Source: Monodelphis domestica (Eukaryota > Chordata > Mammalia > Didelphimorphia > Didelphidae). Taken from it: 64,000 bases of DNA. The position numbers and the translations under genes were made by a program. The stretch lies in the NCBI RefSeq assembly GCF_027887165.1, contig NC_077227.1, positions 438,889,612 through 438,953,611 of the forward strand, given 5' to 3'. Below the pieces are notes generated by a model, which was not told where the DNA came from, made no database searches, and saw only the letters and a program-made list of their open reading frames with translations. This document shows, piece by piece, positions 46,138 to 57,789 of this stretch (its first letter is position 1; every line of letters begins with the position of its first letter).

Positions 46138-46290
46138 TCTCAATTTAACAAACACTGATTAAGCACCTACTCTGTGCAATTAAATGCCTACAATGTGCAA
46201 TATTTGAAAGCACCTACTCCGTGCAACATTATTATTAAGTACCTACTATGTGCAAACCAATAAGCGCATACTACATTGCCACATGCAAAA
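46138..46290. repeat. Small degenerate tandem of a SINE end motif
   Basis: Variants of AAGCACCTACTCTGTGCAA recur about four times (near 46159, 46180, 46208 and 46238), the Ther/MIR 'cctactatgtgcca' segment repeated at roughly 25-30 bp spacing. One copy of the SINE seems to have expanded locally. Confidence 0.5.
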
Positions 46291-46920
46291 GCTAGAAAAG
46301 AAGGCATTCTCAACTATATTCCATATTGATCAGGCCTTAGATATGAAAATTACTTTTTTTTGTGGGCCTTTATTTTAAAAGATTGTGAGAACATGAGGAG
46401 GTTTGGGGAATAGCACCAGATTGAAAAAAAGGTGATGGGTTTTGTTTTTTGTTTTTTGTTTTTTTGCCTGGGAAGAGAATACTGAATAATGATTTACTAA
46501 TGATATTCAAGTCTATAAAGGTATATTATACAAATCAACATTTTCATTTAGGAGAACAATCTCAAGGGAAATAGTTTGAACTTATTTAGAGCACAAGGTG
46601 ATGTTATTAAACATTAAAGTTGTGAAACATTGGGGGGAGAGGTTATAAAATCTCATACCCAAGAAGATGACATAGGGCTACTATGGCTTAGGTGACCTAC
46701 CATCTTGAGGGAGGGCTATGTAACATCGCTGAGCTCATAGAACTTAGATCTCAGGAAACTTCACTTGGATCATAACACCCCAAAGTCTCCCGATTCTATT
46801 TTTCTAGGCTCCCAATGAAATGAATAACCCTAACTCATTTATCTATTCCATTTCAATAAAACTTCATTCCTCTCATCACTTGAATTTTATCTATAAAATG
46901 GGGGTGTCAGAAATGGTTCC
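46291..46920. other. Intergenic DNA with a TTTTTTG microsatellite
   Basis: A short TTTTTTG repeat at about 46440-46465. No gene or named repeat otherwise. Confidence 0.4.
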
Positions 46921-47225
46921 TTTTAAAATGAACAAAAATACTTTGTAGCAAAGAAATGGAAACCCAAATGCTCTTCAGATAAGAGATGACTAAACAAATC
47001 ACTGTCTGTATGGTAATGAAACTGTAATGAAATAAAGAATATATTATACTGAAATAGAGAATGAGTATTTGGAATTCTGAGAAGCAAGAAAATATTTATG
47101 TGAGATGATGCATGGTGAACTAAGGAAAAGGTATAAGGCAGAAGAAATAAAATGATGGGGATGGAGAACAGGCAAACCTCAATGAAAAGAAATGAAAATA
47201 ACAAAAAAGAGAATTTGGGAGGCAA
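46921..47225 (+). mobile_element. Very old LINE-1 remnant
   Basis: AGCAAAGAAATGGAAACCCA, CTGTAATGAAATAAAGAATA and the GTGAGATGATGCATGGTGAA segment follow the order of L1 ORF2 end text (the sequence that ends in 'gaatactattgtgc...gaactgatgc...'). No frame is left. Low-confidence assignment. Confidence 0.4.
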
Positions 47226-47786
47226 AATAATGAAATATGTCTCCTATATTGGCATAAGAAGAGGAAGAACATTTAACTCAAAGGGGAAATGGAATCACCC
47301 TATCTTTATACAGAGTAAAATTTCACTGTGAAGAATTGTTTCTAGAATCATAAAAATACAATTCAACATTGACTTTTTTATTGACTTAAGAAAGGGATAC
47401 AAAAATTGCTTAGAGTGAATATAAACCTTATAAGTATGCAATTTTCAAAGAACTATTGGTTAAACATTCACTAGCACACTCATTATTTGTGTCCAGTATT
47501 ACATGACTGGTTAGACAATGATATTCCATTGGAAAACAAATACCAAGTTATATTTATGTATAATAACACATGGTTCAATATCAGTGTAAGGGATGAGCCA
47601 AATGATGATAGAAAGATTATATGGGAATACACACAAATTTGAAAGGAAAAAATAAAAATGATGTCTGAGAAAGACTGAAAAAAGGAGATAACATATAATG
47701 ACTATAATAACAATGAATTACTAGTGATGTAAGAAAAATAAGAAGGTATAGTGGGCCACCTATACTAGAAGATTCAGTTACTGTTA
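47226..47786. other. Intergenic DNA, nothing recognised
   Basis: About 560 bp of AT-rich sequence without a recognisable gene or repeat. Confidence 0.4.
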
Positions 47787-48520
47787 TGTGGCTTGTGGTT
47801 ACAGTCAGTTTTCTTTGCTATGGGGTCCAGGCAAGGAAAAAGGTACATTGGCCTAGAACCCAATTCTGTTTTGTTTTTGATCTGTGAGGAACAGATACCC
47901 TGAACTGCAAAGAATTGGAAAGAACCAAGGAGTACTACTGCTAGTGAACAAAATAAACATAAAACCATATACTGTCAAGATCCTGGCCACTGAATAATGG
48001 AGACAGGAGATCTGCACTCTGATTGGATATCACAACCCTCCTTGGTTTCAGAGAACAGATGAGAATGTAGGTCAATATGTCTGTGCTCAGAGGTAAGGCA
48101 CCCTGGGTGAAATGAAGTAATTGCCCTAGCGGACAAAGTAACCATGGAATTGAACCATAACCCAATGTGTGGTCTTTGCTATAGGGACAACACAAGGGGA
48201 AATTAAAATGGAGATGGAGCCCATATTCATTCTACCTTGATTCGGCTGTAAAGAGAGTCCTCTGTAAAAAAGAATGAGATATAAAAGGAAATAACCAGCA
48301 CATGGCAGATGAATGCCTGACCGCTCACTGACAAAAGGCATGCTACTGAGAAATGGAGTCTGATTAGATATGACCCTGCTTGGCTTAAAAGAGCACTTTA
48401 GCAAGTAGGTTTATAAAACTATATTGAGATGGGGGTGGTTACGGTTGGAATACAGTGCCTAACTTAGTAAATAAACAAAGGTAGGTTTGACCTGTCTCTG
48501 ATTGCCTTTTCCTAAGGGAT
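47787..48520. repeat. Diverged tandem duplication with a period of about 340-360 bp
   Basis: Similar blocks recur: TTTGCTATGGGGTCC (47813), TTTGCTATAGGGAC (48175) and TTTTCCTAAGGGATC (48506). TCTGATTGGATATCACAACC followed by CTCCTTGG (48018) is matched by TCTGATTAGATATGACCCTG and CTTGG (48358). The copies are strongly diverged. The period is near that of the large array to the right, so it may be an eroded outlier of it, but the unit sequence match is weak. Confidence 0.35.
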
Positions 48521-49109
48521 CAAGGCAAAGAAAAAGAGAGAAGGGGTTGTTTACACCTTAGATGTTTTAATTTCATACTGGTGGAAAGGAATGCCATAGG
48601 GGCAAAGTGTATGGATATTAAAAAGGGGCTTGATTTGAAAATGGAAGCTATAGCAAATAAGAAGATCCACAAAGATGAAAAGATAGATTAATTTGGGCAA
48701 AGTTCCAAATTTCGTAAGTATATGTGGCTATAGCTGTACGAGTAGACAGAGGGGTATAACTATGTTTATTATGGGCGAAGGAAATGAGAAAAGAGAAAAA
48801 AATCTTTAAGAATGAGATAAAATGCATAGTAAGAAAAAGACAAGAAATAAGGTAGTCAAAACAGGGTGAAACAAGAGAAGAATTAAGAGGAAGAGTGTTA
48901 CTCAAATGGCCAGAAAAGGGTTCCCTTTTAGAATGAATATTGAGATGGAGAATGGCAGAAAAAAAAAGTGAATATAGAGTAAAGACAGAAATGAAAATCC
49001 AAATCTTAAAAAAACTGAAACAAGCAGGTAGTACAGTGGGTAGAAATAGCTGCAAAAGAAAGAAGATGAGAATAATGTTGAGCTGCAAAGCACACTACAG
49101 GTGCAATGT
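48521..49109. other. Intergenic DNA next to the array
   Basis: AT-rich and purine-rich. A single GAAAAGGGTTCCCTTTTAG at about 48915 resembles the anchor of the array unit (AGGGTTCCCTATT), possibly a stray unit piece. No gene recognised. Confidence 0.35.
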
Positions 49110-52100
49110 GTTACCTTCACTGTCAGAAAGGGTTCCCTGTTGATGGATTATTGAGACAGTGAAACAAGGAACAAGGTGGGGTCTTATGGGAACAATGTGG
49201 TATCAAGCCAGTGAGAAAGGGTTCCCTATTGAATAACTGATGGGAAAGTGAATTTCCTATTTTGGAAGGCTTGGTCAATGAGCATGAAACCTGGAGAGAA
49301 ATCCAAGTGGAGGTCTAATCAGTGCTGGAAGAATGGAAGCTTCAGGTGACAAAAAAGTCGAAACAAACCAGTGGTCCTACAGTAGGAGAATGGCTGATAA
49401 ACCTGAGAATTTTAAAAAAAGATGTTTGGTTGGAGGCTAGAGGAAAAATTTAAAGTTAGCCTACTATCAATGAAAGAAAAGACTAAATAGCTACGGAAAA
49501 AGGATATGAGAAATGGTACCCCCAACCCTGGGCAGCAAGGTGGGAGACTTCAGTTGCAATGTGATATAAATCCTATCAGACAGGGTTCTTTATTGGCTCA
49601 CTGATGGGACAGGAATTTTCCTTTCCTACAGGCCTTCAACCAGTATCTCCAACAGCTCATGAAAGAACCATGTGAAAGAATCCTGAGTTATCGTGGAATG
49701 GAAGCCTCATGTGACAAAGGAGTGGAAACAAACCTGTGGCCCTTCAGAAGGAGAATGGCTGAAAAATCAGAGATATTCAATGTAGGATTTAGGTTTAGAA
49801 GTTAGAGGACAGAATTAAGTTCGTTGTCAATGACTGGAGAGAGTAATAAGTTGTATAGAAAAAATATCAAAAATATTGCCTCCACCCCGGGGCTGAAAGG
49901 GGAGAGGCTTGGGGTACAAAGCTTTCTCATCACTGTTAGACAGGGTTCCTTATTGGATGACTATTGGAAAGAGTGAAATTCCTTTGCTAAAGGGCATCAA
50001 CCAGAATCTCCCACAGTCCATGAAAGAACCGGAGAGAAGCATCCTGGGTTATGGTGGAAAGGAAGCCTCATGGGACAAAGGAGTAGAAACAAACTGGTGG
50101 ACCTACGGGAGGAGAATGGTTGACAAACCTGAGCTTTTCAATTGAAGATTTTGGGGTGAAATTTATAGGAAATCATTAAAGAAAACTTTGCAGTCAAATA
50201 GTAGCAAAAGTAATAAGTTGTAGAGAAAGAGTATCAGAAATATTGCCGCAATGCATGGGATGCAAGGTAGGAGACTTCTGGTAGAATATGGTGCAAAACC
50301 TGTTAGGCATAGTTTCTTATTAGCTGACTATTGGGAAGAGTGAAATTCCTTTGCTACAGGGTTTCAACCAGTATTTCCCAGAGTTCAGGAAAGAACTCTG
50401 AGGAGGCATTCTGAGTTTTAGTGGAATGGAAATCTCATGTGACAAAAGAATAGAAACAAACTGGTAGCCCCACAGGAGTAGAATGATTAACAAAGCTGAG
50501 CTTCAAAACTGAGGATTTAGTGTTGGAGGCTAGAAGAAAGAATTAAAAGAAGCCTCTCTCTCCATGACTACGGAGTATAAAAGAGTGAACAAAACGAATA
50601 TCAGAAATATTGCCACCACCTCTACGCTGCAAACTGGGAGACTTTGGATGCAATGAGTTGTCATACCTGTTACACACGGTTCCTTATGTGGTCACTGTGG
50701 GGACAGTGAATTTTCTTTGCTACAGGGTTCAACCAGAATCTCCCACAGGCCATGAAAGAGTCGGGTGGAAGCATCCATGGTTAGGTGGAAAGGAAGCTTC
50801 ATGAGAAAAACGAGTGGAAATAAAAGAGTGTACATATGGCAGGAAAATGGCTGAAAAACCAGAGATATTCAACTGAGGATTTTAGGTTAGAAGTCAAAAG
50901 GCTGAATTAAAGGACACTGCCTCCAACCCAGGCTGCAAGGTGGGAGAATTCGGGTGCAATGTGGTGTCATCCCTGTTACACAGGGTTCCTTATTTGTGAG
51001 GGAATGAAATTCTTTTATGGAAGTCTCATGTGACAAAGGAATGGAAACAAACTGGTGGCCCTACAGGAGGAGAATGGGAGAATAACCTGAGCTTTTCACC
51101 TGAGAATTTAGGGTTGGAAGCCAGAAGAAAGATTTAAAAGAAGTCTTGCTATTAATGAATGAAGAGTCTAATAAGTTGTAGAAAAAAAATGAGAAATATT
51201 GCCCCATCCCAGGGCTGCAAGGTGGCAGATGTAAGGTGCAATGTGGTATCATCCCTGTTAGACAGGGTTCTTTATTTTTTGATTGTTGGGAGAGTGTAAT
51301 TCCTTTGCTACAGGGCTACAATCCAAATCTCCCAAATTCCATGAAAGAACTGTGTGGAAGCCTCCTGGGTTATGGTGGAATTCAAGTTTTATATGACAAA
51401 GGAGAGAAAACAAACTGGAGGCTCTACAGGAGGAGAATGGTGGACAAACCAGATCTTTTCACCTGAGTATTTATCTTTGGAAGACAGAAGAAATAACAAA
51501 AAGAAATCAATCTGCCAATGAATGGACAGTTAAAGTTGTATAGAAAGAACTTTAGAAATATTTCCCCCACCTCTGGACTGCAAGGTGACTGACTTCAGAT
51601 GAAATATGGTGTCATTCCTGTTAGACAGGGTTCGTTATTTGTTGACTGTTTGGAGAATGAAATTCTTCTGTTACAGGGCTTCAATCAGCATCTTCCACAG
51701 CTCATCTAAGAACCATGAAGATGCAACCTGAGTTTGGAAGAAACAATTAAAAGAAGTCTCCTTGTCAATGAATGAAGAGTCTTAAAAGGTGTATAGAGCA
51801 ATTAATAGAAAAATTGCCCCAATCCCTTGGCTGCAAAGTGGGAGACTTCAGGGGATATGTGGTGTCATCCCTGTTAGACAGGGTTTCTTATTTGTTGACT
51901 GTTGGGAGAGTGAAATTCCTTTGCTATAGTGGTTCAAAACAGAATCATCCACATTACATGAAGGAGAAATGTGGAAACATTCTGAGTTGTGGTGGAATGA
52001 AAGCCTCATGTCACAAAGAAGTGAAAACGAACCTGTGGCCCTACAGAAGGACAATTGTTGACAAACTTGAGGTTTTAAACAGAGGAATAAGGTTTGGAGG

Positions 52101-55100
52101 CTAAAAGAAAATGTAAAAGGAAGCCTCGCTGTCAATGAAAGGAGAGTCTAACAAGTTGTATAGAGTGATTATTAGAAATATTGCCCCCATCTCAGGGCTC
52201 CAATGTGGGAGACGTCAGGTGAAATGTGGTGTCATACCTGTTAGACAGGGTTCCTTGTTTGTTGAGTGTTGGGGGAGTGAATTTCCTTTGCTACAGGGCT
52301 TCAATCAGCATCTTCCCCAGCTCATCTAAGAACCATGAAGATGCATCCTGAGTTTTGATGGAATAGAAGCCTCATGTAACAAAGGAGTGGAAACAAACCG
52401 GTGGCCCTACGGGAGGAGAATGGTTGACTAACCAGATCTTTTAACCTGAGGATTTATGTTTGGAAAACAGAAAAAGAATTAAAAGAAGCCTCGCTGTCAA
52501 TGAATGGAGAGTCAAATAAGTAGTATAAAAAGCAAATGAGAAATATTGCCCCCACCCCTGGGCTGCCAGGTGGGATGCTTCAGGTGAAATGTGATGTCAT
52601 CATTGTTAGACAAGGTTCCTTATTTTTTGACTGTTGGGAGAGTGAATTTCCTTTCTTACAGGGCTTCAATCAGCATCTTCCACAGCTCATCTAAGAACCA
52701 TGAAGATGCATCCTGAGTTTTGATGGAATGGAAGCCTCATGTAACAATGGAGTGGAAACAAACCGGTGGCCCTACAGAAGGAGAATTGATGAGAAACCTG
52801 AGCTTTTAAACTGAGGAATAAGGGTTGAAGGCTAAAAGAAAATGTAAATGGAAGCCTCGCTGTCAATGAATGGAGAGTCTAACAAGCTGTATAGAGAGAG
52901 TAATGGAAATATTGCCCCCACCCCTGGGCTGCAAAGTGGGAGACTTCGGTGCATATGTGGTGTCATCCCTGTTAGACAGGGTCCCTTATATGTTGACTGT
53001 TGGGAGAGTGAATTTCCTTTGCTACAGGGCTTCAATCAGCATCTTCCCCAGCTCATCTAAGAACCATGAAGATGCATCCTGAGTTTTGATGGAATAGAAG
53101 CCTCATGTAACAAAGGAGTGGAAACAAACCGGTGGCCCTACGGGAGGAGAATGGTTGACTAACCAGATCTTTTAAGCTGAGGATTTATGTTTGGAAGACA
53201 GAAAAAGAATTAAAAGAAGCCTCGCTGTCAATGAATGGAGAGTCTAATAAGTAGTATAAAAAGCAATGAGAAATATTGCCCCCACCCCTGGGCTGCAAAG
53301 TGGAAGACTTCAGGTGAAATGTGGTGTCACCTTGTTAGACAAGGTTCCTGATTGGTTGACTGTTGGGGGAGTGAATTTCCTTTGCTACAGGGTTTCAATC
53401 AGCATCTTCCCCAGCTCATCTAAGAACCATGAAGAGGCATCCTGAGTTTTGATGGAATGAAAGTCTCAGGTGACAAAGGAGTGGAAACAAACCGGTGGCC
53501 CTACAGAAGGAGAATTGGTGAGAAACCTGAGCTTTTAAACTGAGGAATAAGGTTTGGAGGCTAAAAGAAAATGTAAAAGGAAGCCTCGCTGTCAATGAAA
53601 GGAGAGTCTAACAAGTTGTATAGAGTGATTATTAGAAATATTGTCCCCGTCTCAGGGATGCAAGGTGGGAGACTTCAGGTGAAATGTGGTTACTGTTAGA
53701 CAGGGTTCCTTATTTGTTGACTGTTGGGAGAGTGAAATTCTTTTGCTACCGGGCTTCAACCAGAATCTCCCACAGTCCCTTGAAGACCTCTGTGGAAACA
53801 TCCTGATTTATGGTGGAATGGAAGCCTCGTGACAAAGGAGTGGAAACAAACCGGTGGTCCTACAGAAGGAGAATTGGTGAGAAAACTGAGCTTTTAAACT
53901 GAGGAATAAGGGTTGGAGGCTAATAGAAAATGTAAATGGAGGCCTCGCTGTCAATGAAAGGAGAGTCTAAAAAGCTGTATAGAGAGAGTAATGGAAATAT
54001 TGCCCCCACCCCTGGGCTGCAAAGTGGGAGACTTCGGTGCATATGTGGTGTCATCCCTGTTAGACAGGGTTCCTTATTTGTTGACTGTTGGGAGAGTGAA
54101 TTTCCTTTGCTACAGGGCTTCAATCAGCATCTTCCCCAGCTCATCTAAGAACCATGAAGATGCATCCTGAGTTTTGATGGAATAGAAGCCTCATGTAACA
54201 AAGGAGTGGAAACAAACCGGTGGCCCAACGGGAGAAGAATGGTTGACTAACCAGATCTTTTAACCTGAGGATTTATGTTTGGAAGACAGATGAAAGAATT
54301 AAAAGAAGTCTCATTGTCAATGAATGGAGCGTCAAATAAGTAGTATAAAAAGAAAATGAGAAATATTGCCCCCACCCCTGGGCTGCCAGGTGGGAGACTT
54401 CAGGTGAAATGTGGTGTCATCCTTGGGAGACAAGGTTCCTTATTTTTTGACTGTTGGGAGAGTGAATTAACTTTGCTCCAGGGTTTCAATCAGCATCTTC
54501 CCCAGCTCATCTAAGAACCATGAAGAAGCATCCTGAGTTTTGATGGAATGAAAGTCTCATATGACAAAAGAGTTGAAACAAAACAGTGGCCCTACAGACG
54601 GACAATTGTTGGCAAACTTGAGGTTTTAAACAGAGGAATAAGGTTTGGAGACTGAAAGAAAATGAAAAAGGAAGCCTCGCTGTCAATGAAAGGAGAGTCT
54701 AACAAGTTGTATAGAGTGATTATTAGAAATATTGCCCCCATCTCAGGGCTGCAAGATGGGAGACTTCAGGTGAAATGTGGTGCCATCCCTGTTAGTCAGG
54801 GTTCCTTCTTTGTTGACTGTTGGGAGAGTGAAATTCTTTTGCTACAGGGCTTCAACCAGAATCTCCCACAGTCCCTTGAAGAGCTCTGTGGAAACATCCT
54901 GATTTATGGTGGAATGGAAGCCTCATGTGACAAAGGAGTAGAAACAAACCGGTGGCCCTACAGGAGGAGAATGCTTGACAAACCTGGTCTTTTAACCTGA
55001 GGATTTATGTTTGGAAAACAGGAGATAGAAGTAAAAGAATTCTCACAGTTAATGAACGGAGAGTCTAATAAGTAGTATAAAAAGCAAATGAGAAATATTG

Positions 55101-56099
55101 CCCCCACCCCTGGGCTGCCAGGTGGGAGACTTCAGGTGATATGTGGTGTCATCCTTGTTAGACAAGGTTCCTTATTTTTTGACTGTTGGGAGAGTGAATT
55201 TCCTTTGCTACAGGGCTTCAATCAGCATCTTCCCCAGCTCATCTAAGAACCATGAAGATGCATCCTGAGTTTTGATGGAATGGAAGCCTCATATAACAAA
55301 GGAGTGGAAACAAACCGGTGGCCCTACAGGAGGAGAATGGTTGACAAACCTGATCTTTTAACCTGAGGATTTATGTTTGGAAAACAGGAGATAGAAGTAA
55401 AAGAATTCTCTCTGTTAATGAATGGAGAGTCTTATAAGTTGTATAAAAATCAAATGAGAAATATTGCCCCCATCCCTGGGCTGCCAGGTGGGAGACTTCA
55501 GGTGATATGTGGTGTCACCTTGTTAGACAAGGTTCCTGATTTGTTGAGTGTTGGGAGAGTGAATTTCCTTTCTTACAGGGCTTCAATCAGCATCTTCCAC
55601 AGCTCATCAAAGAACCATGAAGATGCATCCTGAGTTTTGATGGAATGGAAGCCTCATGTAACAAAGGAGTGGAAATAAACCGGTGGCCCTACAGAAGGAG
55701 AATTGGTGAGAAACCTGAGCTTTAAAACTGAGGAATAAGGGTTGGAGGCTAAAAGAAAATGTAAATGGAAGCCTCACTGTCAATGAATGGAGAGTCTAAC
55801 AAGCTGTATGGAGAGAGCAATTGAAATATTGCCCCCACCCCTGGGCTGCAAAGTGGGAGACTTCGGTGCATATGTGGTGTCATCCCTGTTAGACAGGGTT
55901 CCTTATTTGTTGACTGTTGGGGGAGTGAATTTCCTTTGCTACAGGGCTTCAATCAGCATCTTCCCCAGCTCATCTAAGAACCATGAAGATGCATCCTGAG
56001 TTTTGATGGAATGGAAGCCTCATATAACAAAGGAGTGGAAACAAACCGGTGGCCCTACAGGAGGAGAATGGTTGACAAACCTGATCTTTTAACATGAGG

Positions 56100-57789
56100 A
56101 TTTATGTTTGGAAAACAGGAGATAGAAGTAAAAGAATTCTCTCTGTTAATGAATGGAGAGTCTTATAAGTTGTATAAAAATCAAATGAGAAATATTGCCC
56201 CCATCCCTGGGCTGCCAGGTGGGAGACTTCAGGTGATATGTGGTGTCACCTTGTTAGACAAGGTTCCTGATTTGTTGAGTGTTGGGAGAGTGAATTTCCT
56301 TTCTTACAGGGCTTCAATCAGCATCTTCCACAGCTCATCAAAGAACCATGAATGCATCCTGAGTTTTGATGGAATGGAAGCCTCATGTAACAAAGGAGTG
56401 GAAACAAACCGGTGGCCTTACAGAAGGAGAATTGGTAAGAAACCTGAGCTTTTAAACTGAGGAATAAGGGTTGGAGGCTAAAAGAAAATGTAAATGGAAG
56501 CCTCGCTGTCAATGAATGGAGAGTCTAACAAGCTGTATAGAGAGAGCAATGGAAATATTGCCCCCACCCCTGGGCTGCAAAGTGGGAGACTTCGGTGCAT
56601 ATGTGGTGTCATCCCTGTTAGACAGGGTTCCTTATTTGTTGACTGTTGAGGGAGTGAATTTCCTTTGCTACAGGGCTTCAATCAGCATCTTCCCCAGCTC
56701 ATCTAAGAACCATGAAGATGCATCCTGAGTTTTGATGGAATGGAAGCCTCAGGTAACAAAGGAGTGGAAACAAACCGGTGGCCCTACAGGAGGAGAATGG
56801 TTGACAAACCTGATCTTTTAACCTGAGGATTTATGTTTGGAAAACAGGAGATAGAAGTAAAAGAATTCTCTCTGTTAATGAATGGAGAGTCTAATAAGTT
56901 GTATAAAAAGCAAATGAGAAATATTGCCCCCAACACTAGGCTGCCAGGTGGGAGAATTCAGAAGAAATGTGGTGTCAACATTTGGAGACAAGGTTCCTTA
57001 TATTTTGACTGTTGGGAGAGTGAATTATCTTTGCTGTAGGGTTTCAATCAGCATCTACCCCAGCTCATCTAAGAACCATGAAGAAGCATCCTGAGTTTTG
57101 ATGGAATGAAAGTCTCATGTCACAAAAGAGTTGAAACAAAGCAGTGGCCCTACAGACGGACAATTGTTGACAAACTTGAGGTTTTAAACAGAGAAATAAG
57201 GTTTGGAAGCTAAAAGAAAATGTAAAAGGAAGCCTCGCTGTCAATGAAAGGAGAGTCTAACAAGTTGTATAGAGTGATTATTAGAAATATTGCCCCCATC
57301 TCAGGGCTGCAAGGTGGGAGACTTCAGGTGAAATGTGCTGTCATCCCTGTTAGACAGGGTTCCTTATTTGTTGACTGTTGGGAGAGTGAAATTCTTTTGC
57401 TACAGGGCTTCAAGCAGAATCTCCCACAGTCCCTTGAAGAGCTCTGTGGAAACATCCTGATTTATGGTGGAATGGAAGCCTCATGTGACAAAGGAGTGGA
57501 AACAAACCGGTGGCCCTACAGGAGGTGAATGGTTGACAAACCTGATCTTTTAACCTGAGGATTTATGTTTGGAAAACAGGAGATAGAAGTAAAAGAATTC
57601 TCTCTGTTAATGAATGGAGAGTCTAATAAGTTGTATAAAAAGCAAATGAGAAATATTGCCCCCATCCCTGGGCTGCCAGGTGGGAGACTTCAGGTGATAT
57701 GTGGTGTCACCTTGTTAGACAAGGTTCCTTATTTTTTGACTGTTGGGAGAGTGAATTTCCTTTCTTACAGGGCTTCAATCAGCATCTTC
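56100..57789. repeat. Higher-order repeat, copy 1 (visible overlap)
   Basis: Matches 62311-64000 at a fixed offset of 6211 bp (17 units), with only about three differences noticed by eye over 1.69 kb (near 56648, 57157 and the border at 56094). Left of 56030 the correspondence breaks down: the unit there is of another subtype than its counterpart at 62.0-62.2 kb. Confidence 0.9.
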
